A stretch of DNA of 64,000 nucleotides from positions 496,001 through 560,000 of the forward strand of contig CAJLRM010000001.1 in NCBI GenBank assembly GCA_905209085.1, read 5' to 3'. Source of the DNA: an uncultured Eubacteriales bacterium (GTDB lineage Bacteria; Bacillota; Clostridia; Christensenellales; Borkfalkiaceae). Shown piece after piece: positions 25,614 to 33,012 of this stretch. Position 1 is the stretch's first letter; every line of letters begins with the position of its first letter. The notes beneath the pieces were generated by a model, which ran no database searches, was not told the DNA's origin, and was given only the letters and a program-made list of their open reading frames with translations. Both the position numbers and the translations under genes were made by a program.

Positions 25614-27809
25614 TTACTGCCAATTAACCGTTATTTCGCCGGTATTGCTTGCGGGAGTTGTATAAACATGATTCATACCGCCTTCCCAAACAACATTACC
25701 TGCTCCGTCAATCTTGATAAATTTATATTCTATCTGCGTATTTGCGGGTACGCTAATATCGTAGAACCATGTAGGATATACACCAATCGTCGGAGTATCG
25801 TTAAACAGCGGCCCTATTGCTTTTGTCGTATCCCAACTTCCGAGTTCAGGTACGCTACCAACGATATAAACATTCGTACCATAATCCGTATTCGCGCTAT
25901 TTACCTTAAAACGAACCGATACTTGAGCACCCGACAAAACATCGAACCCTGCAAAAGCCTCGCTCGATACCCCGCCGGCATTTGTAACAACCACTTCTAC
26001 TTCCCCGGACACTCCACCGGGAACGACGGCTTTTATCATGCTGTCCGACCAAGATACAATCTGCGCATTCGCTGTACCGAAAGCCACGCTTCCCGTTGAA
26101 TTGCCGAACCCGCGTCCCGTAATTGTAACCGTATTTCCGGGCTTGCTCATCTTCGGATTGATATTGCCGATAATTGGAGAATCTTCATCCGCCGTATATT
26201 GCCATACTACGCATTGACCGGCACCGAGATAATAATCGGATACGCTGCCGTTTGTTACGGTAATATTGCCACCGCCAAGCAGATTTCCTAAAACATCATA
26301 ATAAGTACCATTCGGAAGGCTGGACATCAAGTTTTCGAGCTGATAACCGCTACTCTGGTTCCTATTGATTGCCGTCATGACAACGCTATCGCCAAACACT
26401 CTTTCAAAAACATAGACATCGTTATTTAACCATCTCTGCTGTGTAGCGCCATAGGCGAGTGCGGGATTAGTTTTACGCAAAGGAGCCAATTTAGATATAA
26501 CCTGATAAGCCCTCGTGGACTGATTAAACCCAGTCATATCGGCACGATTATAAGGATCGCTCTTACCGCCTGCCGCGTCTGCCATATACTGCTCCGTACC
26601 GTAATAAATGCAAGGAATACCGCGAGACGTCATTTGCAACGTGAAAGCAATATCCAAAGTTAATTCGTTGTAACCAGCTTCCGTCATAAAACGAGATTGG
26701 TCATGGTTGTCCAAGAAAGTAACTTGATCATTGATAAAGTCATAATCCTGTTCCATATCCATCATCGTATTATGGAAATCAACCATTGTATATCCGCTCG
26801 TCATTGCATTGGACAATGCGTTGCGAATAGCCGTATTATATCTGAAATCCAACAGGCTCATTCCGCTCTCATTTGCGAAATTTTCCATATTGGGTTCGGA
26901 TGTCGTTGCACTATGCGACCATTCCCCGAAAATAAATACTGGTTTGTAATCGTATATATCGCTCACCCAATTTTTCTGCCAACCTAAAGACATGTGTTTG
27001 ACTGCATCAACACGAATCCCGTCAACACCTGCATCCAACCAAACTTTGATAGAATCCTTTAGGTATTGATCTGTCGTTGCATTCTGCTGGTTCAAATCTG
27101 CCAAGCCAAACAGCGGAGCATAAACCGTATGTTCCCACGTATCAAATTCAGCCCATTGATCAGATACATGATTGAATATGCCGTTCGGATCGTTGCTGTA
27201 AGTGCTTACATATTCACCGTCTCTGTAAAGAACACCGTCATTCGGTTGGATTACGCCGTCATATACCGCAAAAGACGTGTGATTCGGAGCAAAGTCAATA
27301 ATGACTTTTATGTCTTTAGAATGAGCGGTATCGACAAGTTCTTCAAACTCTTCCATCGTACCAAAGTATTGATTCGGAGTAAAGAAATCGCGTCCCCAAT
27401 AACCATGATAAGGCGCACATCCGTTTGACGGATCGATATAATCGCTGTTCTGTACAGGTGACGAAATCCATAACGCCGTAACACCCAAATTTGTAAAGTA
27501 GTTCTCATTTAATTTTTGCGTAATTCCGGCCCAATCACCGCCATGATATTTACGTAAATTATTTTTATCGTAAATCTCACCGGTAGGATTGTTGGTTGGA
27601 TCTCCGTCCACAAAACGGTCTGTAACTATTTGATAAATTACATCCGTTGACATGGAAGAGTAATTTTCCACCCCTGCGTCCGACCACGTAGCTGCTTGCG
27701 CAAACGATGTTTTCGGCAGCAGGTCAAACAAAGAAATCAGCCCGAACAGTAACGAGATAATTATAACCATTACCGAGTTCAAAACATGTCTCTGTTTAAT
27801 TTTGCTCAT
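25614..27809 (-). CDS. Secreted CGTase-like GH13 enzyme with IPT/TIG and CBM20 domains
   Basis: 731 residues from ATG 27809, chosen by GGAGGGAAACT upstream. A signal peptide ends near FAQAA. The domain order matches cyclodextrin glucanotransferases: catalytic A/B (about 40-430), C (about 430-520), IPT/TIG D domain (about 525-615, SPIIGNINPKMSKPGNTVTI), and a C-terminal CBM20 starch-binding domain (about 625-731). Catalytic residues are Asp268 (DGIRVDAVKH), Glu296 (IFGEWSH) and Asp370 (FLDNHDQSRF). The region YSNDPNGIFNH has a Tyr (about 204) where CGTases carry the central aromatic residue that promotes cyclisation. It would convert extracellular starch into cyclodextrins or maltodextrins. 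A maltogenic amylase with the same architecture is the alternative. Confidence 0.85.
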   Translation of the reverse strand: MSKIKQRHVLNSVMVIIISLLFGLISLFDLLPKTSFAQAATWSDAGVENYSSMSTDVIYQIVTDRFVDGDPTNNPTGEIYDKNNLRKYHGGDWAGITQKLNENYFTNLGVTALWISSPVQNSDYIDPSNGCAPYHGYWGRDFFTPNQYFGTMEEFEELVDTAHSKDIKVIIDFAPNHTSFAVYDGVIQPNDGVLYRDGEYVSTYSNDPNGIFNHVSDQWAEFDTWEHTVYAPLFGLADLNQQNATTDQYLKDSIKVWLDAGVDGIRVDAVKHMSLGWQKNWVSDIYDYKPVFIFGEWSHSATTSEPNMENFANESGMSLLDFRYNTAIRNALSNAMTSGYTMVDFHNTMMDMEQDYDFINDQVTFLDNHDQSRFMTEAGYNELTLDIAFTLQMTSRGIPCIYYGTEQYMADAAGGKSDPYNRADMTGFNQSTRAYQVISKLAPLRKTNPALAYGATQQRWLNNDVYVFERVFGDSVVMTAINRNQSSGYQLENLMSSLPNGTYYDVLGNLLGGGNITVTNGSVSDYYLGAGQCVVWQYTADEDSPIIGNINPKMSKPGNTVTITGRGFGNSTGSVAFGTANAQIVSWSDSMIKAVVPGGVSGEVEVVVTNAGGVSSEAFAGFDVLSGAQVSVRFKVNSANTDYGTNVYIVGSVPELGSWDTTKAIGPLFNDTPTIGVYPTWFYDISVPANTQIEYKFIKIDGAGNVVWEGGMNHVYTTPASNTGEITVNWQ

Positions 27810-27828
27810 AGTTTCCCTCCTTAAAGAT

Positions 27829-28161
27829 TTATTTTTCACGCAAACGCTTGACCTCTTGTACAAAAACGCCGGCTGAAATCAAGTCGTCCGCATTGAACAG
27901 GTTTTCGTAATTATGAAACCCCGAAGGAATAACCCTTATTGCATTTCCTTTGTCATCTTCCATTTTTACAAACTCTTTTGCTTGAACCTTTAGCAAAAAT
28001 AAATCAGTTGGACAATAAAAGTTTCTCACGCAGATAAAGTCTTTCATAAAGTGCATACACGCGGTTTCATTATGCTTATTACAAAAAATTGCCAACTGTC
28101 CACCATAGTTTGACTTTATCTCATCGCTTTTTACATATTGGCTTCCACCTATCTCTATCAT
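27829..28161 (-). CDS. Uncharacterised 110-residue protein, first gene of the CGTase operon
   Basis: A 110-residue soluble protein with no signal peptide or membrane segment; three Cys residues lie in the first half (FCNKHNETACMHF and DFICVRNFYCP). No family is recognised. It starts about 40 bases after a promoter carrying the starch operator and ends 19 bases before the CGTase-like gene, so it belongs to the starch regulon. It could assist regulation or enzyme synthesis, but nothing in the sequence shows this. The ribosome site is weak (GGATG). Confidence 0.6.
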   Translation of the reverse strand: MIEIGGSQYVKSDEIKSNYGGQLAIFCNKHNETACMHFMKDFICVRNFYCPTDLFLLKVQAKEFVKMEDDKGNAIRVIPSGFHNYENLFNADDLISAGVFVQEVKRLREK

Positions 28162-28182
28162 GGTACATCCAAAAACGAATTT

Positions 28183-28236
28183 ATTTAATCGGTTAAATTA
28201 CAATTAAATTTTAACACCTTATATTTGACTTGTCAA
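28183..28236 (-). promoter_or_regulatory. Promoter and operator of the CGTase operon
   Basis: Minus-strand TTGACA (28231-28236), 17-base spacer, TAAAAT (28208-28213). The operator ATTTAATCGGTTAAAT (plus strand, 28183-28198) begins about where transcription should start, a classical repression position. It is the exact reverse complement of the site at 24389-24404. Confidence 0.75.
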
Positions 28237-28281
28237 TACCTTTTGGAAAATTTTTCTTAAAAAAGGTTTGTTTTACAATCC

Positions 28282-28315
28282 AAAAAAGAGACTATTTATA
28301 AATAGTCTCTTTTTT
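28282..28315. terminator. Perfect 34-base palindromic terminator
   Basis: The 34 bases are a perfect palindrome of two 17-base arms, with A-run at one end and T-run at the other, core GAGACTATTTA. It works in both directions. It insulates the CGTase operon from the XRE regulator gene. Confidence 0.85.
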
Positions 28316-28441
28316 CCATTAAAAAAATTTTTATAGTCCCAATACGTTGCCCTAAACAGCTCTATTCAACTAAATTATCAGTAAAATCCTCTTAAAATAT
28401 TATACTATAGTATTTCTGACATATAATTTATATAATTAAAT

Positions 28442-28774
28442 TTAATCAGCAATATACGAATTGATAACCGTTAAAACAGTATTCTTCTGTGAAACACTTA
28501 ACCTATTCCATTTGTCTAAAATTATTCTATGTTCGACAGTCAAATAATCAACCTTCTCTATATCAAATAACAAATAAAGTAACGAAACCCCAAACGCTTC
28601 AGCCAGATTCTCCAACAAATATAGAGTCGGAGAAGATTTTTTATCTCTCCAACGATATAGAGAGTTGACTGATATATTAGCTTTTTTCGCCAACTCATAA
28701 ATTGTCCAATTTTTCTCTAATCGTAATTTGTCAACCCGATTGTAAATGGCAGATGATTCAAAAACCTCGCGCAC
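28442..28774 (-). CDS. XRE-family transcriptional regulator
   Basis: A 110-residue protein with an N-terminal Cro/C1 HTH (VDKLRLEKNWTIYELAKKAN followed by ISVNSLYRWRDKKSSPTLYLLENLAEAFG, about residues 14-62) and a short helical C-terminus. The start is a GTG with AGAGGGG four bases upstream. Repressors of this size often control excision or transfer of integrative elements, and this gene is 370 bases from the tRNA-fragment attachment site. That role is inference. Confidence 0.75.
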   Translation of the reverse strand: MREVFESSAIYNRVDKLRLEKNWTIYELAKKANISVNSLYRWRDKKSSPTLYLLENLAEAFGVSLLYLLFDIEKVDYLTVEHRIILDKWNRLSVSQKNTVLTVINSYIAD

Positions 28775-28840
28775 AGTTCCCCTCTTTTATCCATTATATT
28801 TTTAGTATATTATACTGCGCGCAAAATGTAATATTATACA

Positions 28841-28871
28841 ATAACTATCCTACATTATATAGGATAGTTAT
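28841..28871. promoter_or_regulatory. Perfect 12-base inverted repeat, operator candidate
   Basis: ATAACTATCCTA, seven-base spacer, TAGGATAGTTAT. It lies upstream of the XRE gene and downstream of the 61-residue reading frame. Without a following T-tract it looks more like an operator for the XRE protein than a terminator. Confidence 0.45.
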
Positions 28872-28903
28872 TTAATTTGCTTTTTTGCTCTTTGAAAGAT
28901 TGA

Positions 28904-29089
28904 TTAACTGTAAATTTGTTCACAAATAAGCTCTTGTTTCACTTCGTTTTCTGTGAGTAATATTAAATTCTTGGACGAATCATTTATGCAATTAAAATTC
29001 TCGCATTTTTCTCGCATAGTAAAAAAATTATCTTCGCTTAAATTATAATAACTTCTCTTTTTCATTTGAGATAATGGCGTTTTTTGCAT
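28904..29089 (-). CDS. Hypothetical 61-residue protein next to the attachment site
   Basis: Begins MQKTPLSQMKKRSYYNL. AGGGGG lies six bases before the ATG, which makes translation plausible. No family is recognised; it is short, charged, and has no membrane segment. It is the last possible gene before the tRNA fragment, a place where excisionase or accessory genes can lie. Its expression is uncertain. Confidence 0.3.
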   Translation of the reverse strand: MQKTPLSQMKKRSYYNLSEDNFFTMREKCENFNCINDSSKNLILLTENEVKQELICEQIYS

Positions 29090-29095
29090 AAAAAG

Positions 29096-29133
29096 CCCCC
29101 TATTTTAGCCTATTTTTGCTTAAAACAGGGGTT
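29096..29133. repeat. Imperfect inverted repeat beside the attachment site
   Basis: Arms CCCCTATTTTAGC and GCTTAAAACAGGGG around a T-rich centre, pairing with one mismatch and one bulge. It ends nine bases before the tRNA fragment. It might be an arm-type recombinase site or a terminator. No function can be read. Confidence 0.3.
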
Positions 29134-29141
29134 ATATTTCT

Positions 29142-29198
29142 GACTTAAAATCCCTCGATGGAAACATCGTGCCGGTTCAAGTCCGGCCACGGGCACCA
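29142..29198 (+). pseudogene. 3' half of a tRNA-Leu(UAA) gene, attachment-site fragment
   Basis: From the anticodon loop (GACTTAAAATC, anticodon TAA) through the 3' anticodon arm (TCCCTCG), a variable arm (ATGGAAACAT, with stem), a complete T-arm (GCCGGTTCAAGTCCGGC), the 3' acceptor strand CACGGGC, discriminator A and CCA. The 5' half (acceptor, D-arm, 5' anticodon stem) is absent; the upstream bases do not pair with it. Integrases of many islands and integrative elements use exactly this segment as core site, leaving a 3' copy at the far end of the element. Orientation places the inserted element to the left. Confidence 0.8.
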
Positions 29199-29233
29199 AC
29201 TCCCCGATTCTTTATAAAAAAGAATCGGGGAGT
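29199..29233 (+). terminator. Terminator of the original tRNA gene
   Basis: 15-base perfect stem ACTCCCCGATTCTTT / AAAGAATCGGGGAGT followed by TTTCCTC, directly after the CCA of the tRNA fragment. Its presence suggests that DNA from here rightwards is the original 3' flank of the tRNA gene. Confidence 0.8.
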
Positions 29234-29302
29234 TTCCTCATATATTTTAATATTTTATAATTTTTAAACTCTATTGTCTATCAAGGTTTTAAGTTTATAA
29301 TG

Positions 29303-29414
29303 CCGTTGACTTCTTCCGCAAGCGGCGGCAGCAACTGCACGTCATCCGCATTCATGAAACGCCCTATCTCCGGATAATAATACCTCATTTTCAGATAGTA
29401 TAGCTTTATTTTTG
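29303..29414 (-). pseudogene. Decayed Rhs stub without toxin tip
   Basis: About 112 bases closely matching the end of the Rhs core (the part coding YYLKTRYYDPEIGRFMNADD and QLLPTLAEEVNG in the intact gene) but with several substitutions, one of which changes Asp to Tyr in the YYDPE stretch. The DPxG junction and any toxin sequence are missing. It marks the old downstream end of the Rhs cassette array. Confidence 0.7.
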
Positions 29415-30021
29415 TGGCAAGCAATATTTCCGATAAAGGAACGGATTGAAACCACGGATTTTATTCAAGTCAGTACTTTTACCACCATTAGCTTATTTTC
29501 CTTCTCATTCAATCCTTTAGTTTTCCTCAAATATCATATTTTATAATACTCTTTCTATCACCGTCAAGTAATCCTATGATATTTCCAAATATATTTTTGC
29601 GATATAATATTTACCCTCATATTTTACGCCTAATACTCCCTATTGTCATAAATAAATTCCGTCCGTCGTTTTGTTTTACCAGATTCCCTTATCCGTCGTC
29701 AATACATACTCTATCGTTTTTTCTACTCTCATCCTGTCCGTCGTAAACAAACACATTTTTCTTATAGCATTTAAGCTATCTGACTTTATTTAATACTTTT
29801 TCCTTTCCTCGGCATATCGTCGGATTTTTATTCCATCATAAATTTCGGAAACCGTTACTCTATTTAATCTTACACCTTTACTCCTTAGTTTACAATACGT
29901 ACTCATAGTCCGCCATATATTTTCGCTTGAATATTTTCTTACCTATCCACAGTGATATACCCTTGTTCGTATTATATTTCTCTTCCGATTCCGTATTTTA
30001 TATAATTTTATAAAATAAAAA
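29415..30021. other. AT-rich region without an intact gene
   Basis: About 600 bases. No frame of useful length on either strand. Short scraps read like protein on the minus strand (for example GYITVDR near 29,950), broken by stops, so it may hold a decayed toxin or immunity gene. No repeats or RNA genes are recognised. Confidence 0.4.
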
Positions 30022-30063
30022 AGTTGACTGATTCATAAAAATTTGTCTTGATGAAACAGTTAA
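30022..30063 (-). terminator. Hairpin after the immunity candidate gene
   Basis: Arms GTTGACTG(A)TTCAT and ATGAA(A)CAGTTAAC around an A/T-rich loop, followed on the minus strand by CTTTTTT. It ends the transcript of the gene at 30084-30767. Confidence 0.6.
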
Positions 30064-30083
30064 CGTATAATAGATTACAATTT

Positions 30084-30767
30084 TTATAGAGTATATTTCT
30101 TTAATAAAACAGCTTTAAGTATCAGTTTCCAACCAAATAATCCCATCCATCCCAATAAAAAGAAACAACAAGCTACAATTTGAAAATATATATCGAAACG
30201 AAAGGTATTCATAAAAATTCGAGGGGCTATCATTTGAAAAATAATGATAAAAATTAAGATTGCAAACATTAATTTTGTACTTTGTTTCCAAATCAAATAT
30301 ACCTCTTGTTTAGAATTGATTTTAATCTGCTTTCTTAAAATATCTGATTTATATAAATTTAATTTTATATTTTTTAATACTCCAAAACAAATAATTATGC
30401 TACAGAATACCCACACAAAAAAATATCCTAATATTACATATTTTATTCTACTGTTCTCATAACATGCAAATAAAATAGCACTATACCAAGACATTACGGA
30501 TAACGTAAGAATACAGTAACCAGCATAAAAATTATCTCTTGCTTCTTTGTGCTTAAATTTATTTAATATTATTAATAACATTACCGGAATACTCGCTGAT
30601 ATTCCAGCAAAAGCAAAACTACCAATCGTGATTTTATTAAGTAAATATAATGTAAGATATATCACAAAAAAAATCAATATAACAATACAAAAACGTATTT
30701 TTCCATTAAATTCTTTTATTACTCCATCTTCCGAATCAAAAAAATTTTCTAAATTTTCTTTATCCAT
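30084..30767 (-). CDS. Multi-pass membrane protein, immunity candidate for the second Rhs tip
   Basis: About 227 residues from ATG 30767 (GGGG upstream), with about six hydrophobic helices and a short charged N-terminus (MDKENLENFFDSEDG). No family is recognised. It follows the truncated Rhs gene by 63 bases, the position of cognate immunity genes in Rhs loci, and has its own terminator. A membrane location would fit a toxin that acts on the membrane. Function is inferred from position only. Confidence 0.55.
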   Translation of the reverse strand: MDKENLENFFDSEDGVIKEFNGKIRFCIVILIFFVIYLTLYLLNKITIGSFAFAGISASIPVMLLIILNKFKHKEARDNFYAGYCILTLSVMSWYSAILFACYENSRIKYVILGYFFVWVFCSIIICFGVLKNIKLNLYKSDILRKQIKINSKQEVYLIWKQSTKLMFAILIFIIIFQMIAPRIFMNTFRFDIYFQIVACCFFLLGWMGLFGWKLILKAVLLKKYTL

Positions 30768-30830
30768 AATTGCCCCATTTATAGTTCGCTTGTATTCATA
30801 ATATGAATACAAGCGAACCCTTTATAAATA

Positions 30831-32474
30831 CTAATTAAACCACCTTCTTATTTTTCCAGTCAACCAATTCCAACCCCGATTTAAATAGTCATTGACATTA
30901 TTTATTATTCCTCCTATTCTATTAGCCACATCCATTATACCATTATAAAAAGACTCTTTTAAATCGTCTATATATACTGAAAATTTAGAATACAACGCTC
31001 CTAAAACAAATCCTAAAGCAGCTCCTATCAAAGTACCAAGAACGGGTATAGGAATTAACGAGCCAACCCAAGATCCAATTTGAGCCATTACAACAGCAAC
31101 CGCCAAGTCAAAAACGACATCGGTAGCAATCCTATCCGCAGAATAACCCTTTTCTATACCAGACTGAATAGAACAAATAGCCGTTAAAATATATGCTGTT
31201 CCTGTAAAGACTTTAGAAGCACCTTGAGCAAAGCCTTGAATCGTCTTAGCTGCATTTACCACATTAAGTGAATTTTGGCCAATATTTTTTGCCATTCCCA
31301 AAATAATGTATGCAGCCATTTGAAACATTGTATCAATATATGAAACGGCATCATTTAGATCATGAAAAGTACTTCCCTCGGGATCCACCGCCATCACGGG
31401 GTTGTTTCCGCAATAGGCATAGAGATTAATTCCGTTGACTTCTTCCGCAAGCGTCGGCAGCAACTGCACGTCATCCGCATTCATGAAACGCCCTATCTCC
31501 GGATCGTAATACCTCGTTTTCAGATAGTATAGCTTCGTTTCATTATCATAATAGTAGCCTCGATATCGAATCGGATTGATATTCCCGATAAAGTCGGCTT
31601 CTCCTTTTTCCGCTCCGCTCCCGTCATATACCTTACAGTTCCCCCATGCGTCGTATTTGTATAACGCTACCCGGGAACCGTCCGCTTTGTATATCGCTGT
31701 TACGTCGCCCTGTACATTCTTTCGGAAATAATATTTCGTTCCGTCATAATGTATCCCGCAGACTCCGCTTTCATCATAATAATATCTCAGCTCGTTTCCG
31801 CTCCACCTTTCCGAAAACAACTTTCCTTCCAGATAAGCGTACTCGTGTTTTACTTTCTCTACTTCACGGCTCGTTCTTTGTCCGTCCGCTCCGTATTCGT
31901 ATTTTACTTCACCGAACTTCGTCAATTGTCGACCGTTCGCCCAGCTGAGCGTATGACCACGATATACGATCGGATTTCCTAACTTATCATATGTAAACAA
32001 CTCCCCTCTCGGCTCCCTCGCTCCATACTCCGTCAACTGATCGAACCATACCGACGAATACACATACGGCACACTCTCCGTCGGAGCAAGACCTCGGATA
32101 TCTTTTTCCAAAGTATACGGATAGATGTCTTTATGGAGAATATTCCCGTTCCGATCGTACCTGTACACCACCGTTTTGTCAAAATGTTTACTGTTTTCTC
32201 TGATCAGACGATTGAGCTTATCGTATTCATAGCAGGCGACGAGCTTTCCGTCTTCTACTACTTCCGAAATATTCCCGTTGTTGTCATAGCTATACTCTAT
32301 GTTTCCGTCATAGCCTGTAAACGTTCCCCCTCCGTAACGAATTCGCTTTATCAGATTCGTCGCATGATCTCCGCTCTTCAAGTATTCGTATTTGGTCTGA
32401 TACTTTTTCCCTCCGAATGATACCTCTTCCTTTCTTTTCCGATCTAGTATATCATATTCATTACTTTTTGTCAA
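30831..32474 (-). pseudogene. Truncated Rhs core with a distinct toxin tip
   Basis: 547 codons. Residues 1-364 repeat the last third of the full-length Rhs core (YD repeats, RHS core, PVMAVDPxG junction) with apparently identical DNA. Residues 365-547 are a different C-terminal tip (TFHDLNDAVSYIDTMFQMAAY ...) with long hydrophobic, Gly/Ala-rich helices and a Trp-rich end (NRGWNWLTGKIRRWF). The N-terminal 1600 residues of a normal Rhs are absent. The first codon is a TTG that is also the -35 box of an internal promoter, and no good start follows. It may be a silent donor cassette or a short Rhs expressed from that promoter. Confidence 0.75.
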
Positions 32475-32477
32475 TAA
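31381..32477 (-). repeat. 1.1-kb Rhs core duplication, copy 2
   Basis: Bases 31381-32477 match 38162-39258 at a constant offset of 6781 without any difference I could find by eye, including identical reading frames on both strands. The match starts at GGATCC in the DPxG junction and stops abruptly after GTCAATAA. This implies recent duplication or gene conversion. Confidence 0.85.
32446..32474 (-). promoter_or_regulatory. Internal promoter in the truncated Rhs copy
   Basis: Minus strand TTGACA (32469-32474), 17-base spacer, TATACT (32446-32451). The same sequence lies within the coding region of the full-length Rhs gene at 39227-39255. It could transcribe the last third of the Rhs core and its tip. 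Confidence 0.5.
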
Positions 32478-32624
32478 TAAAAAATTATTAATAATATGAG
32501 AAGTGCAATAACTATAATTGCCTGTTATTTATACAAGGCTATTAATTCTATCTATTATAGATATATTAATATAACTTTTGCAATTACTCTTCCTTGTTCT
32601 ATCTAATTTTTATATAATTAAAAA

Positions 32625-32674
32625 TAATCTGACTGCTTCATCAAAGCTATTTGCTTTGATGTCACAATCAGATT
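32625..32674 (-). terminator. Hairpin ending toxin cassette 1
   Basis: Nested arms AATCTGACTG / CAATCAGATT and ATCAAAGC / GCTTTGAT around TATTT. It follows the small immunity candidate at 32741-33004; T-tract on the minus strand is weak. Confidence 0.55.
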
Positions 32675-32740
32675 ATCTTTCTTTGAAAATTTAAATGAGA
32701 AACGACTGTTTTACATTGTCTAACTTCTTTTCTTTTTATT

Positions 32741-33004
32741 TTATATCTTTTCCACTATTATGCAAACGACACTAAATATTATTATAAAGCCACTTGTTAC
32801 TAATAGGGCAAAAATTATACTTTTCCCAAGAGGAAAATCCGTTTTTAGGCAAAAAAACATCCCCGTTCCCAAAAGTACAATTAGTAATGTAACGCATACT
32901 GCCCCACCCACTAAAAGATCTTTATCAGAAGCATGAAAACTTCCAGAAATGGTTCCAGATATAAGTTCTGCTACACAATAAAAAAGATATTTTATAAATT
33001 CCAT
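32741..33004 (-). CDS. Small membrane protein, immunity candidate of cassette 1
   Basis: 87 residues from ATG 33004, with GAGGT five bases upstream; a TTG four codons earlier overlaps the toxin stop. Three hydrophobic helices. The N-terminal pattern MEFIKYLFYCVAELISGTISG is clearly similar to MNFLLYLFHCIMEGVLGCIAG of the protein at 35562-35843, so the two cassettes carry related immunity proteins. Eight bases separate it from the toxin tip. Role inferred from position. Confidence 0.6.
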   Translation of the reverse strand: MEFIKYLFYCVAELISGTISGSFHASDKDLLVGGAVCVTLLIVLLGTGMFFCLKTDFPLGKSIIFALLVTSGFIIIFSVVCIIVEKI

Positions 33005-33012
33005 CTTGAACC

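Noticed and set aside
28904..29089. Excisionase gene at the element end
   Set aside because: Position is suggestive, but the 61-residue product has no HTH or xis-like pattern; left as hypothetical.
29142..29198. Intact tRNA gene
   Set aside because: No 5' acceptor, D-arm or 5' anticodon strand is present upstream, so it is only a 3' fragment.
12413..29198. The element boundary at about 12.4 kb, excluding the starch locus
   Set aside because: Possible, since a terminator and composition shift occur there, but no repeat or tRNA fragment is seen there, whereas a clear attachment-type fragment lies at 29.2 kb. Kept as the alternative to the larger-element reading.
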